From Mesorhizobium muleiense (GTDB lineage Bacteria; Pseudomonadota; Alphaproteobacteria; Rhizobiales; Rhizobiaceae): 64,000 nucleotides of DNA. The DNA lies in contig NZ_FNEE01000006.1 in NCBI RefSeq assembly GCF_900099905.1, positions 124,001 to 188,000 on the forward strand. The letters run 5' to 3'. Below the pieces are notes generated by a model. That model was not told the origin of the DNA. It ran no database searches and saw only the letters and a list, made by a program, of their open reading frames with translations. A program made the position numbers and the translations under genes. This document shows positions 29,826 through 39,624 of the stretch, in pieces (position 1 is the stretch's first letter; every line of letters starts with the position of its first letter).

Positions 29826-30893
29826 ATGATGCATAGGTCGATAAATGATGCCGGCGCTCCGCTAACGCTGGAACACATCAGCCGAAGCTTCGGCGACACC
29901 CAGGCGCTGGATGACGTTTCGCTTTCGATTGCGCCTGGAGAGATCGTCTGCTTGGTCGGCCAGTCCGGTTGCGGCAAATCCTCGCTTTTGCGGATCATTG
30001 CAGGTGTCGATACTGCGGACAGCGGAAGAATTCTGCTCAATGGCATTGAGATCGCGGGCGCGGACAGCTTTGTCGAGCCCGAAGACCGCAACATCGGATT
30101 CATGTTCCAGGATTATGCCCTGTTCCCGCACCTGACCGTCGAGGAGAACGTGGCCTTCGGCCTCAAGCGGCTGTCGCGGCGCGAGGCGAGCGCCCGTGCG
30201 GCCGAGGTGATCGCCCGAATCGGCATCCAGGCGCTTTCCGGCCGTTACCCACACACGCTTTCAGGTGGCGAGCAGCAGCGAGTCGCACTGGCGCGGGCGC
30301 TTGCCCCAAAACCCGTCATTCTGCTGATGGACGAGCCTTTCTCGAACCTTGATCGTGGCCTGCGGGAGCGGGTGCGCGAGGAGACCATTTCGACGTTGAG
30401 AGCCTTGGGGACGACGGCGATCCTTGTCACGCACGACCCGGAGGAGGCCCTTTCCGTCGGTGACCGGGTTGTGCTGATGCAGGAGGGGCGGGTTGTGCAG
30501 GTCGGGACGGGCTACGATATCTATGATCATCCCAACTCACTCTACGTCGCCGAATTTCTGTGCCCGTGCAACAGGCTAGAGGGCATCTACCGCGATGGCC
30601 GGGTCGAAACGGTGCTGGGCAGCTTTCCAGCCCGGCTCGATCTTCCGGAAGGCGGCAAGGCGTTTGCCTGCATCCGCCCGCAGGCCGTCTCCCTTTCAGG
30701 TCCCGAGGAAGGTCTGCCGGCGCTTGTCGTCAACCGCTCTTTTCTGGGTGAGATCGAACAATTGCTGGTCAGGATCGAGGGCGTTGCTGACCTCTTGCGC
30801 TTGCGCACCACCAGCCGGATCGATGTAAAGCCGGGTGAGCCGATCCACCTGACCGTAGATCCAGGCGGCGTCCTGATATTCGCTGCGGCATAA
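29826..30893 (+). CDS. fbpC: Iron(III) ABC transporter ATP-binding protein (FbpC-like)
   Basis: A 355-residue ABC ATPase with Walker A GQSGCGKSS (45-53), signature LSGGEQQRVALARAL, Walker B VILLMDEPFSNLD and switch VTHDPEEAL, all canonical, then a TOBE-type C-terminal domain. The FbpC call rests on the following binding protein and the large fused permease. Unusually the ATPase gene comes first (C-A-B order). ATG 29826 or the directly following ATG 29829 may be used. The spermidine/putrescine or molybdate type is less likely because of the permease architecture. Confidence 0.85.
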   Translation: MMHRSINDAGAPLTLEHISRSFGDTQALDDVSLSIAPGEIVCLVGQSGCGKSSLLRIIAGVDTADSGRILLNGIEIAGADSFVEPEDRNIGFMFQDYALFPHLTVEENVAFGLKRLSRREASARAAEVIARIGIQALSGRYPHTLSGGEQQRVALARALAPKPVILLMDEPFSNLDRGLRERVREETISTLRALGTTAILVTHDPEEALSVGDRVVLMQEGRVVQVGTGYDIYDHPNSLYVAEFLCPCNRLEGIYRDGRVETVLGSFPARLDLPEGGKAFACIRPQAVSLSGPEEGLPALVVNRSFLGEIEQLLVRIEGVADLLRLRTTSRIDVKPGEPIHLTVDPGGVLIFAAA

Positions 30894-30922
30894 GTCGCAA
30901 CCGCTTTGGTCGCAAAGTAACT

Positions 30923-30937
30923 TGACTAAATTAGTCA
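30923..30937. promoter_or_regulatory. Candidate iron-responsive operator (IRO, RirA-type) before the iron-binding protein gene
   Basis: A perfect 15-base palindrome tgactaaattagtca fits the rhizobial IRO-box consensus TGA-N9-TCA recognised by the iron regulator RirA. It lies 72 bases before the binding-protein start, in the only sizeable gap of the operon. This implies a second, iron-controlled promoter for the last two genes. Confidence 0.6.
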
Positions 30938-31008
30938 CATATGATCGAGCAATTCCTGGGCTGTCAACCAATGCCGGCCGCACCAATCAATTAATGGAGG
31001 ACCGCTTC

Positions 31009-32034
31009 ATGAAGAGCCTTTCCACATTGCGACTCGCCCTGGTGGGCGGCGTCTTCGCCCTCGCTGGCGGGGCCAGCGCCATGGCGGCCGAACTGAACAT
31101 CTACACCACGCGTGAGTCTGGGCTGATCCAGCCGCTGCTTGACGCCTTCACCGCCTCGAGCGGCGTCAAGGTCAATACAGTCTTCATGAAAGATGGTCTG
31201 GCGGAGCGTGTGGCCTCGGAAGGGGAAAGCTCACCTGCCGATATTCTCATGACGGTCGATGTCGGCAACCTCGCTGACCTGGCCGAAAAAGGCCTGACGC
31301 AGCCGGTTGTATCAGATGTTCTGAAAGCCGCGGTCCCGGAGAACCTGCGTGACCCGGCCAACAACTGGTTTGCTCTGTCGATGCGGGCCCGCGTACTCTA
31401 CGCGGCCAAGGATCTCGATCTTGCCGCGTTCAACTACGAGGACCTGTCCGATCCAAAATGGAAGGGCAAGGTCTGCATCCGGTCCGGCCAGCATCCCTAC
31501 AACACCGCTCTTTTCGCCGATTACATCGCACATAACGGCGCCGAGGCGACGGAAGCATGGCTTGCCGCCGTCAAGGGGAATCTCGCCCGCAAGGCGGGCG
31601 GCGGCGACCGCGATGTGGCCAAGGACATCCTCGGCGGCATTTGCCAGATAGGCATCGCCAATTCCTACTACGTCGGACTGATGCGCTCCGGCAAGGGCGG
31701 TGAGGAGCAGGTCGCCTGGGGCGACGCGATCAAGGTCGTCCTGCCAACGTTCAAGGATGGCGGCACGCAGGTCAACGTCAGCGGCGCGGCCGTCGCAAAG
31801 CATGCGCCGAACAAGGGTGAGGCGGTCAAGCTGCTGGAATATCTGGTCTCCGACGACGCCCAGAAACTCTATGCCAAGGCAAATTTCGAATACCCGGTCA
31901 AGGCCGGCGCTCCGATCGACCCGATCATCGCCTCGTTCGGCGCGTTGAAGGTCGATCCAGTGCCGATGACGGAAATCGTCAAGCATCGCAAGCAGGCAAG
32001 CGAACTGGCCGAGAAGGTCGGCTTCGACAACTGA
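31009..32034 (+). CDS. fbpA: Iron(III) ABC transporter periplasmic substrate-binding protein (FbpA-like)
   Basis: A 341-residue exported binding protein. ATG 31009 follows ggagga, and the signal peptide runs MKSLSTLRLALVGGVFALAGG to an AMA-A site near residue 26. The mature protein begins with AELNIYTTRE and contains the adjacent Tyr pair in ANSYYVGLM that coordinates ferric ion in FbpA-type transferrin-like proteins. The gene ends in a TGATG overlap with the permease gene. A likely RirA operator upstream supports iron as the cargo. Confidence 0.88.
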   Translation: MKSLSTLRLALVGGVFALAGGASAMAAELNIYTTRESGLIQPLLDAFTASSGVKVNTVFMKDGLAERVASEGESSPADILMTVDVGNLADLAEKGLTQPVVSDVLKAAVPENLRDPANNWFALSMRARVLYAAKDLDLAAFNYEDLSDPKWKGKVCIRSGQHPYNTALFADYIAHNGAEATEAWLAAVKGNLARKAGGGDRDVAKDILGGICQIGIANSYYVGLMRSGKGGEEQVAWGDAIKVVLPTFKDGGTQVNVSGAAVAKHAPNKGEAVKLLEYLVSDDAQKLYAKANFEYPVKAGAPIDPIIASFGALKVDPVPMTEIVKHRKQASELAEKVGFDN

Positions 32035-33755
32035 TGGGCGATGCGGGCGTGGGCAGTGCTGCGCCCGGTGATCTCCCGATGTCGGATGTCGACCTGCGGA
32101 AAGCCTCCACTGTGAAGGTCGCCCGGTACAGGTCCGGGCGACTGTGGTTCATGGCGACGGTGCTTGTCGCTGCGCTGGTGGCGACTCCGGTTCTCGCCCT
32201 TATCTGGCAGGCGCTGCGGGGATCGAGCGGGCTCTGGCCGCATCTCCTCGCCTATGTGCTGCCACAGGCCTTCCAGCAGACCACGGCGCTACTCGTCGGC
32301 GTCGGTGTCCTCGTCACGCTTCTTGGCACCTCGACGGCCTGGCTTGTCACCGCCTATGACTTTCCCGGCCGCAGGTTTCTCGAATGGGCGCTGCTCCTCC
32401 CGCTCGCGGTGCCGACCTACATAATCGCCTACGTCTATCTCGATCTTCTCCATCCGATCGGCTTGGTCCAGGGTGCGCTCAGAGTGGCACTTGGCTTCAC
32501 CAGCCCACACGAATTCCGCCTTCCCGACATCCGGTCGATGGGCGGCTGCATCGTGCTGCTCGGCTTCGTGCTCTACCCCTATGTGTACCTGACGACGCGG
32601 GCAATGTTTCTAACCCAGGCGGCCAATCTGGTCGAGGTGTCGCGCACGCTTGGAAGTGGCAAAGGCGGCGTCTTCTGGCGCGTTGCGCTGCCGCTGGCAC
32701 GTCCGGCGATCGCCGTCGGCGTCAGCCTCGCGCTGATGGAGGCGCTGAACGACATCGGTGCCTCGGAGTTCCTGGGCGTGAAGACACTGACGGTCTCGGT
32801 CTACACGACATGGGTGACGCGGTCCGACCTGCCGGGCGCGGCGCAGATTGCGCTCGCCATGCTGTCATTGGTGGTCGCGCTCGTCACAACAGAGCGTTGG
32901 GCGCGCCGTCGTCAGCGTTATTGGTCGAGCGCACAAAAGGCGCGGAGTTTCACACCGCATCGTCTCGGAACCGTTTCGGGTCTGCTGGTTTTTGCGCTCG
33001 GCCTTCTGCCGGTGTTCATCGGGTTCATCGCCCCGGCGAGCTATCTTGTCGTCGAGGCGTGGAAGCGCGTCCGTTTCGCAGGGCTGTCGCCCCGGCTTTT
33101 GTTGGAAACGCTCAACACCGTCACCCTGTCGGCCATGGCCACGCTCGCAATCCTGCTCTTCGGCATGATCATCGCCTATACGGCGCGCTCGCTTCCCGGC
33201 CGTGTCACGGCGGCTTTGCAGCGGATTTCCACGGTCGGCTATGCGATGCCCGGCACCGTGGTGGCCATCGGAATATTGTTGCCCGTCGCGGCCCTCGATC
33301 AGATGATCGATCGAGCCGCGCTGGCATGGCTGGGCGCGCCAACCGGCCTGCTGCTGATCGGGTCCGGAGCAGCGCTAGGCTACGCCTATGTCGCACGCTT
33401 CCTGGCGATCGCGGTCGGTTCGGTCGAGGCGGGCTTCAGCCGCATTCCGCGCTCGTTCGATCACGCCGCGCGCAGCCTCGGCCACAATGTGACTGCCACA
33501 TTCCGGCAAATTCATCTGCCGCTTTCGAAACCGTCGCTCGTCGCTGCGGGCTTGCTGGTGTTTGTCGATTGCATGAAGGAATTGCCGGCGACGCTTCTGT
33601 TGAGGCCGCTTAATTTCGAGACCCTGGCGACGCATCTCTACGGCGAGGCGGCGCGCGGAACCTACGAGGAAGCCTCGATCGCGGCACTTGCCATAGTTCT
33701 GGTCGGCACCTTGCCCGTCGCTATTCTCGCTCGTGTTGGACGATGGAAAGCCTGA
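32034..33755 (+). CDS. fbpB: Iron(III) ABC transporter fused permease (FbpB-like)
   Basis: A 573-residue inner-membrane protein made of two homologous permease halves with about twelve membrane segments. Each half has an EAA-type loop: VSRTLGSGKGGVFWRVALPLARP in the first, and ARSLGHNVTATFRQIHLPLSKPS in the second. This duplicated design is typical of FbpB/SfuB/AfuB ferric importers. The ATG at 32034 overlaps the fbpA stop; an ATG at 32079 is an alternative that would remove a 15-residue polar lead. Confidence 0.87.
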   Translation: MGDAGVGSAAPGDLPMSDVDLRKASTVKVARYRSGRLWFMATVLVAALVATPVLALIWQALRGSSGLWPHLLAYVLPQAFQQTTALLVGVGVLVTLLGTSTAWLVTAYDFPGRRFLEWALLLPLAVPTYIIAYVYLDLLHPIGLVQGALRVALGFTSPHEFRLPDIRSMGGCIVLLGFVLYPYVYLTTRAMFLTQAANLVEVSRTLGSGKGGVFWRVALPLARPAIAVGVSLALMEALNDIGASEFLGVKTLTVSVYTTWVTRSDLPGAAQIALAMLSLVVALVTTERWARRRQRYWSSAQKARSFTPHRLGTVSGLLVFALGLLPVFIGFIAPASYLVVEAWKRVRFAGLSPRLLLETLNTVTLSAMATLAILLFGMIIAYTARSLPGRVTAALQRISTVGYAMPGTVVAIGILLPVAALDQMIDRAALAWLGAPTGLLLIGSGAALGYAYVARFLAIAVGSVEAGFSRIPRSFDHAARSLGHNVTATFRQIHLPLSKPSLVAAGLLVFVDCMKELPATLLLRPLNFETLATHLYGEAARGTYEEASIAALAIVLVGTLPVAILARVGRWKA

Positions 33756-33786
33756 GCGTGCCTGGCCTTAACAGTTACGCTGGCAC

Positions 33787-33926
33787 CTAAAGCGCGTCGC
33801 GTTCGACCGGCCTCATGCGACGCGCTTCAGGTTGTTGTTTTATGCATGTCGTGATCGCAAAACCGCTACACACCCTCGGGTCAGGCCCGAGGGCATGCTT
33901 TTGCGCGACATGCATTAAAGCGCGTC
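33787..33926. repeat. Rhizobial mosaic palindromic repeat, copy 2
   Basis: Same architecture as the element at 13879-14007: a 14-base-armed palindrome with one mismatch (33787-33830), the fully conserved atgcatgtcg...cgacatgcat hairpin with its inner ccctcggg/cccgaggg stem (33842-33915), then the start of a further aaagcgcgtc unit (33917-33926). It lies just downstream of fbpB. The rest of the 33756-34109 gap has no gene I can support and presumably holds the clpS promoter. Confidence 0.85.
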
Positions 33927-34109
33927 TGTTGGCTGGCGCGTCCACGATAAACCGCAAGTGCCCCACGCCTGTCGGATCTTGCCGATGCCGTCGATTTTGA
34001 AATCAGGGGCCCTGCTGCCTTCACGATTTCGAAAAATCGGTCAAGTTTGGCCACCTAGCCATATTGTCAGCTAAACAGAAGGGCTTAAAATCATTCATCG
34101 AACACCTAC

Positions 34110-34514
34110 ATGTCGAACGCGCATGGGGATTCGAAAAGGCAGGGTTACGTGACGACAGGTTTGACTGCCACAACAGATGTGGTGCGGATGCAAAACGGCA
34201 GCGACGGCAATGAGACCGGTCGCGGCACGGCCGTCATCACGCGCACCAAAACCAAGACCAAGAAGCCTAGCTTATATCGGGTCCTCATTCTCAACGACGA
34301 CTACACGCCCATGGAATTCGTGGTTCACGTGCTGGAGCGTTTTTTCCAGAAGGACCGTGAAGCCGCCACACGCATCATGCTTCATGTTCACAATCATGGA
34401 GTGGGCGAGTGCGGGGTCTATACATTCGAGGTGGCCGAGACCAAAGTGTCTCAGGTCATGGATTTCGCCCGACAGAATCAGCATCCGCTGCAATGCGTGA
34501 TGGAGAAGAAGTGA
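34110..34514 (+). CDS. clpS: ATP-dependent Clp protease adaptor ClpS
   Basis: ClpS delivers N-degron proteins to ClpAP. The core [41 protein letters not shown] and the C-terminal [10 protein letters not shown] match the family, including the Asp-Asp of the N-degron pocket. As drawn it is 134 residues, with an N-terminal tail of ~50 that is longer than usual. The true start may be GTG 34149 or ATG 34188 (MQNGSDGNE); none has a strong ribosome-binding site. clpA follows six bases later, so the two form an operon. Confidence 0.92.
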   Translation: MSNAHGDSKRQGYVTTGLTATTDVVRMQNGSDGNETGRGTAVITRTKTKTKKPSLYRVLILNDDYTPMEFVVHVLERFFQKDREAATRIMLHVHNHGVGECGVYTFEVAETKVSQVMDFARQNQHPLQCVMEKK

Positions 34515-34520
34515 GGTAAC

Positions 34521-36986
34521 ATGCCGGCTTTCTCCCAAGGCCTGGAAAAGGCGCTTCACCAGGCGCTGACGCTCGCCAATGAGCGGCACCACGAATACGC
34601 AACCCTTGAACATTTGCTGCTCGCGCTCATCGACGACACCGAGGCGGCCGCGGTCATGCGCGCCTGCAACGTCGATCTCGACGAGTTGAAGCATACGGTT
34701 CTCACCTACATCGATACTGAGCTCGACAATCTCGTTACCGGCTATGACGAGGATTCCAAGCCGACGGCCGGTTTCCAGCGCGTCATCCAGCGCGCGGTGA
34801 TCCATGTGCAGTCGTCCGGCCGCGAGGAAGTCTCCGGCGCCAACGTGCTCGTTGCCATCTTCGCCGAGCGCGAGAGCCATGCCGCCTATTTCCTGCAAGA
34901 ACAGCAGATGACCCGCTACGACGCGGTCAATTACATCTCGCATGGCATCGCCAAGCGGCCCGGCGCATCCGAGACGCGGTCGCCGCGCGGCGCCGATGAC
35001 GAGCAGGGCCAGAGCGGCGCCGAGCCGCAAGAGGACAGCGGCAAGAAAAAGCAGCAGCAGGACGCGCTGACCGCCTATTGCGTCAATCTGAACAACAAGG
35101 CCAAGGCCGGCAAGATCGATCCGCTGATCGGCCGCGAGTCCGAGATCAACCGCACCATCCAGGTGCTGTGCCGCCGCTCCAAGAACAATCCGCTCTATGT
35201 CGGCGACCCCGGCGTCGGCAAGACGGCGATCGCCGAGGGCCTCGCCAAGCGCATCGTTGAGGGCGACGTGCCGGAAGTGCTGCATAACGCCACCATCTTC
35301 GCGCTCGACATGGGGACATTGCTGGCCGGCACTCGCTATCGCGGTGATTTCGAGGAGCGGCTGAAGCAGGTCGTCAAGGAGCTTGAGGATTATCCGGGCG
35401 CGGTTCTGTTCATCGACGAGATCCACACCGTGATCGGGGCAGGCGCGACGTCTGGCGGCGCCATGGATGCGTCGAACCTGTTGAAGCCGGCGCTGTCGTC
35501 GGGAACGATCCGCTGCATCGGCTCGACCACCTACAAGGAGTTCCGCCAGTTCTTCGAGAAGGACCGCGCCTTGGTGCGGCGCTTCCAGAAGATCGACGTC
35601 AACGAACCGACCATCGAGGACGCCATCGAGATCATGAAGGGTCTCAAGCCGTATTTCGAGGAGTTCCACAAGGTTCGCTACACGGCTGAGGCGATCAAGG
35701 CTTCGGTCGAACTGTCGGCGCGCTACATCAACGACCGCAAGCTGCCGGACAAGGCGATCGACGTGATCGACGAGACCGGCGCCTCGCAAATGCTGGTGCC
35801 GGAGGCCAAGCGCAAGAAGACCATCGGCATCAAGGAGATCGAAGCGACGATCGCCACCATCGCCCGCATTCCGCCGAAGACGGTTTCCGCCGACGACGAG
35901 AAGGTGCTGGCCGGTCTCGACATCGAGCTGAAGCGCGTCGTCTACGGTCAGGACACCGCGATCACGGCTTTGACCTCGGCGATCAAGCTGGCGCGGGCCG
36001 GCCTGCGCGAACCGGAGAAGCCGATTGGCTCCTACCTGTTCTCGGGGCCGACCGGCGTCGGCAAGACCGAAGTGGCAAAGCAGCTCGCGGCCTCGCTCGG
36101 TGTCGAGCTGATCCGCTTTGACATGTCCGAATATATGGAACGCCACACCGTCTCACGGCTGATCGGTGCGCCTCCCGGCTATGTCGGCTTCGACCAGGGC
36201 GGCCTGTTGACCGACGGCGTCGACCAGCATCCGCACTGCGTGCTGTTGCTGGACGAGGTCGAGAAGGCGCATCCGGATCTGTTCAACATCCTGTTGCAGG
36301 TCATGGACCATGGCAAGCTGACCGACCACAACGGCAAGCAGATCGACTTCCGCAATGTCATCCTGATCATGACCACCAATGCGGGCGCCTCGGATGCGCA
36401 GCGCGCGGCTATCGGCTTCGGCTCGACCAAGCGCGAAGGCGACGATGTCGAGGCGATCAACCGGCTGTTCACGCCGGAGTTCCGCAACCGTCTCGATGCG
36501 ATCATCCCGTTCGGCTCGCTGCCGGTGCCGGTCATCCACCAGGTGGTGCAGAAGTTCGTCATGCAGCTCGAGGCCCAGCTCTCCGAGCGTGGCGTCACCT
36601 TCGACCTGTCGCAGGAGGCGATCGCCTGGCTGGCCGAGAAAGGCTATGATGAGCGCATGGGAGCACGGCCGCTCGGCCGCGTCATCCAGGAGCACATCAA
36701 GAAGCCGCTGGCCGACGAGGTGCTGTTCGGCAAGCTCAAGAAGGGCGGCACGGTGCGTGTCACCGTCGACAAGAAAGAAACCGGCGAAACCGGGCTCAAG
36801 CTCGAGTCACTCGCCGACGAGGCGCCGGTCAAGCCGAAGAAGGAAGAACCGGACGACACGCCGAAGCCCAGGAAAGCTGCCGGCAAGAAGCCGGCCGCGA
36901 AAAAGGCGGTCGCGCAGAAGGCGGAGCCCAAGGGCAAGGATGGCAGCAAGCGCAGCCTGGTGCCGCAACTGCCCCGCAAGGGATGA
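34521..36986 (+). CDS. clpA: ATP-dependent Clp protease ATP-binding subunit ClpA
   Basis: ClpA is the AAA+ unfoldase that feeds substrates to ClpP. The 821-residue protein has the N-terminal Clp repeat domain (~1-145), AAA-1 with Walker [17 protein letters not shown]-2 with [13 protein letters not shown] and [12 protein letters not shown], and the C-terminal D2-small domain. A Lys/Ala/Pro-rich tail of ~55 residues (after ~765, containing [16 protein letters not shown]) extends beyond the E. coli length of 758. It starts at ATG 34521 just after clpS. Confidence 0.96.
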   Translation: MPAFSQGLEKALHQALTLANERHHEYATLEHLLLALIDDTEAAAVMRACNVDLDELKHTVLTYIDTELDNLVTGYDEDSKPTAGFQRVIQRAVIHVQSSGREEVSGANVLVAIFAERESHAAYFLQEQQMTRYDAVNYISHGIAKRPGASETRSPRGADDEQGQSGAEPQEDSGKKKQQQDALTAYCVNLNNKAKAGKIDPLIGRESEINRTIQVLCRRSKNNPLYVGDPGVGKTAIAEGLAKRIVEGDVPEVLHNATIFALDMGTLLAGTRYRGDFEERLKQVVKELEDYPGAVLFIDEIHTVIGAGATSGGAMDASNLLKPALSSGTIRCIGSTTYKEFRQFFEKDRALVRRFQKIDVNEPTIEDAIEIMKGLKPYFEEFHKVRYTAEAIKASVELSARYINDRKLPDKAIDVIDETGASQMLVPEAKRKKTIGIKEIEATIATIARIPPKTVSADDEKVLAGLDIELKRVVYGQDTAITALTSAIKLARAGLREPEKPIGSYLFSGPTGVGKTEVAKQLAASLGVELIRFDMSEYMERHTVSRLIGAPPGYVGFDQGGLLTDGVDQHPHCVLLLDEVEKAHPDLFNILLQVMDHGKLTDHNGKQIDFRNVILIMTTNAGASDAQRAAIGFGSTKREGDDVEAINRLFTPEFRNRLDAIIPFGSLPVPVIHQVVQKFVMQLEAQLSERGVTFDLSQEAIAWLAEKGYDERMGARPLGRVIQEHIKKPLADEVLFGKLKKGGTVRVTVDKKETGETGLKLESLADEAPVKPKKEEPDDTPKPRKAAGKKPAAKKAVAQKAEPKGKDGSKRSLVPQLPRKG

Positions 36987-36998
36987 TGGCCTGAAAGC

Positions 36999-37028
36999 AA
37001 AAAAAGCTCCGGAAACGGGGCTTTTTTT
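36999..37028. terminator. Bidirectional-type terminator after clpA
   Basis: aaaaaaagctcc (36999-37010) pairs with ggggcttttttt (37017-37028), giving a hairpin with an A-run before and a T-run after. It serves clpA and could also stop the convergent HIT gene. Confidence 0.88.
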
Positions 37029-37076
37029 AATGGATGAAGAGCTGGTGGGTGGCCGAACGCGCGCGCGGCGTCCGCG

Positions 37077-37511
37077 TCAGTTTGCCAGCGCCGTCCGTAT
37101 CTTGCCCGCATTCTCAGCCAACACTTCCGGCTTCTCCATCTGCCCACTATGCGGCTTCAAAGGGATGCCCTCGAAGCGTGGTATGACATGGACATGGAGG
37201 TGGTAGACGGTCTGGCCCGAAGCAGGCTCGTTGAACTGCAGAATGGTGACGCCATCGGCGCCGAAGGCCTTCTTCACCGCCACCGCCACTTTTTGCACGA
37301 CGGCGAAGAGTGGGCCGAATGTTGCCGGATCTGCGTCAAGCAGGTTGCGCGACGGCGCCTTCGGCACAACCAGCGTATGACCCGGCCCTTGCGGCATCAC
37401 ATCCATGAAGGCGACAACCGCGTCATCTTCATAGACGCGATGCGACGGGATTTCACCGCGCAGGATTTTCGCGAAGATATTGTTGCTGTCGTAGGTGGTT
37501 TGTTCGGCCAT
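37077..37511 (-). CDS. HIT family protein (histidine-triad nucleotide hydrolase)
   Basis: A 144-residue HIT protein starting at ATG 37511. The catalytic triad H104-x-H106-x-H108 is in YHLHVHVIPR, and NNIFAKILRGEIPSHRVYED is the family N-terminus. Such proteins hydrolyse AMP-lysine-type or Ap4A-like phosphoramidates; the substrate here is unknown. It follows the FemAB-like gene in the same direction, separated by a 30-base perfect palindrome. Confidence 0.93.
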   Translation of the reverse strand: MAEQTTYDSNNIFAKILRGEIPSHRVYEDDAVVAFMDVMPQGPGHTLVVPKAPSRNLLDADPATFGPLFAVVQKVAVAVKKAFGADGVTILQFNEPASGQTVYHLHVHVIPRFEGIPLKPHSGQMEKPEVLAENAGKIRTALAN

Positions 37512-37598
37512 GGCGTGCGCTCCGGATTGTGTGTTGTTCCTACCGCATCGACCCGACAATCGGAATCGATCTTCGGAAAGTACGATGCTTTCGAGCGT

Positions 37599-37628
37599 GC
37601 TTTGTGCGTCCAATTGGACGCACAAAGC
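37599..37628. terminator. 30-base perfect palindrome between the FemAB-like and HIT genes
   Basis: Each arm is gctttgtgcgtccaa with no loop bases (dyad between 37613 and 37614). It begins one base beyond the FemAB-like stop codon (37630-37632). On the leftward transcript it would form a long hairpin without a clean T-run, so it could be a terminator, an mRNA 3' guard or a protein-binding dyad. Confidence 0.55.
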
Positions 37629-37629
37629 T

Positions 37630-38847
37630 CTAATCGTCCGCCAGATCCTTGCGGAACGGGGTGTGCTCTTCGAGATAGCCGGCCATCCGCTCCACTTCGC
37701 GGCGCTCGCGCCTGAGATAGTCGGCGACCGCGTTACGCAAGCCGGGATGCGCAATGTAATGCGCCGAATGCGTGGTCACCGGCCTGTAGCCGCGCGCCAG
37801 CTTGTGCTCGCCTTGTGCGCCGGCTTCGACCACCTTCAGCTTACGGTCGATGGCGAAGTCGATCGCCTGGTGATAGCAGACCTCGAAATGCAGGAAGGGG
37901 TGGTCCTCGATGCAGCCCCAGTTGCGCCCGTAGAGCGCATCGGAACCGATGAAATTGATGGCACCGGCAATGTAGCGTCCATTGCGCTTGGCCATCACCA
38001 GCAGGATGTCGTCGGCCATGCGCTCGCCGATCATCGAGAAAAACGCGCGGCTGAGATAGGGCCGCCCCCATTTCCTGCTGCCGGTATCCATGTAGAAGGC
38101 AAAGAAATCGTCCCAGATCCTTTCGGTCAGGTCCTTGCCGGTCAGCCAGTCGATCGAGATGCCGTGAGCGAGCGCCTCGCGCCGCTCCTTCCTCATCGCC
38201 TTGCGCTTGCGCGATGCCAGCGTGGCGAGAAAATCGTCGTAGGTCGAATAACCCTCATTGAAGAAGTGGAACTGCTGGTCGGTGCGGTGCAAAAAACCCG
38301 CCGCTTCCAGCGCCTCGACATCCCTCAGCTGCGCGAAGGTCACGTGCGCGGAGGAAACGCCGAGTTTTTCCGTCACCGCCTTCAGGCCGGCCGCCAGGCC
38401 GGCCTTCACGGCGCGACTGTCCTCGCCCTTGTTGACCAGCAGGCGAGGGCCGGTGACCGGCGTGAACGGCACGGCGCATTGCAGTTTAGGATAGTAACGC
38501 CCGCCGGCGCGCTCGAACGCGTCCGACCAGCCGTGATCGAAGACATATTCGCCCTGGCTGTGCGATTTCAGGTAGCAGGGAATGGCACCGAGCAGCTTTC
38601 CCTGCGCTGTCTCGAGCCTGAGATGATGGCCCTGCCAGCCGGTGCGCCGCACGGCGCAGCCGGAATCCTCAAGCGAGCTCAGAAAAGCGAATGAAACGAG
38701 TGGGTTGTATCCGTTTTCTGTATCGCCGCGTGAGGTCCCGCCGAGGCCATCCCATTCGGCGCAGGTGAAGGCTCCGATGCCGGAGGCAACCCGGATCGCA
38801 TACGCTCCATTCGCCGTTTGCCCGTCGCCTTCATCGCCTTGATCCAT
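37630..38847 (-). CDS. FemAB-like GNAT N-acyltransferase (DUF482-type)
   Basis: A 405-residue soluble protein of the peptidogalycan/FemAB-like acyltransferase family (PF04339 by recollection), with LASRKRKAMRKERREAL, SRKWGRPYLSRAFFSMI and GCIEDHPFLHFEVCYHQAIDFAI as characteristic runs. Related domains transfer aminoacyl or acyl groups. The acceptor for this group is not established. It is the first of two leftward genes, ahead of the HIT gene. Confidence 0.82.
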   Translation of the reverse strand: MDQGDEGDGQTANGAYAIRVASGIGAFTCAEWDGLGGTSRGDTENGYNPLVSFAFLSSLEDSGCAVRRTGWQGHHLRLETAQGKLLGAIPCYLKSHSQGEYVFDHGWSDAFERAGGRYYPKLQCAVPFTPVTGPRLLVNKGEDSRAVKAGLAAGLKAVTEKLGVSSAHVTFAQLRDVEALEAAGFLHRTDQQFHFFNEGYSTYDDFLATLASRKRKAMRKERREALAHGISIDWLTGKDLTERIWDDFFAFYMDTGSRKWGRPYLSRAFFSMIGERMADDILLVMAKRNGRYIAGAINFIGSDALYGRNWGCIEDHPFLHFEVCYHQAIDFAIDRKLKVVEAGAQGEHKLARGYRPVTTHSAHYIAHPGLRNAVADYLRRERREVERMAGYLEEHTPFRKDLADD

Positions 38848-38888
38848 GAGGCCTATTTAAGCTCCGTGCCGGTCCATGCAAGCTCAGT

Positions 38889-39617
38889 TCAAGCGACCTG
38901 CACAAGATCCGGCTCAAATCCTTCGAACGTCATCTGGTCGGCATATCTGAAGGTCAGGTCGACCGCCGGTTGGTCGAGCACGGTCCAGGTGATGACCGGC
39001 ATTTTGAGCCTTTCGCGCACGAAACTGACAAACTGGTTCGGCAGGTCGCCGGCGGCGTAGGAGGCGAAGGCGATGTCGTGCGCCAGCATGGCGAAATGCG
39101 CCTCGATCAGCTTGACTTCGTTGCCATAAGCGGTCAGCCCGCCCGGAATGCCGGGCGCGTGTTTTGGGAAGTCGCGGATCAGCCAGTGGTCGAACGACAT
39201 GATCGCCGCCTTGCCCCTGTAGTTCTTGAGCATCTTGCCGACGCTTTCCACCAAGCCTTCGTCACGGCCGGGAACCCCTTTCAGTTCGACGACCAGCGGC
39301 ACGCGGCCATCGACCAGGTCGAGGGCCTGCTGCAGCGTCGGCAGACGATCTGATGTGCCGCCGATCTTGAGGGCCGTCATTTCTGCTGCCGTGCGCTGCC
39401 AGACGAACCCGTCCTGGCTGGTCAGCCGCTTCAGATCGCTATCGTGGATGATCACCGGGATGCGGTCTGACGACAGATGCACATCGCATTCGATCGCATA
39501 GCCGCGTTCAGCCGCAGCGGCAAAGGCGGAAAGCGTGTTCTCCCAGCGCGTCTTGTTCATGTCGTGGAGGCCGCGATGGGCAATGGGTCGGGCGGTCAGC
39601 CAGGAAAGGTCGGTCAT
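38889..39617 (-). CDS. Glycerophosphodiester phosphodiesterase
   Basis: A 242-residue cytoplasmic GDPD domain starting MTDLSWLTARPIAHRG. It hydrolyses glycerophosphodiesters, released from phospholipids, to G3P and an alcohol. The catalytic and metal residues are in AHRG, ENTLSAF, ECDVHLSSD and VIIHD. The ridA stop is seven bases upstream, so the two form one leftward operon. The G3P it makes could feed glpD in the first part of this window. Confidence 0.9.
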   Translation of the reverse strand: MTDLSWLTARPIAHRGLHDMNKTRWENTLSAFAAAAERGYAIECDVHLSSDRIPVIIHDSDLKRLTSQDGFVWQRTAAEMTALKIGGTSDRLPTLQQALDLVDGRVPLVVELKGVPGRDEGLVESVGKMLKNYRGKAAIMSFDHWLIRDFPKHAPGIPGGLTAYGNEVKLIEAHFAMLAHDIAFASYAAGDLPNQFVSFVRERLKMPVITWTVLDQPAVDLTFRYADQMTFEGFEPDLVQVA

Positions 39618-39624
39618 GCCGGGC

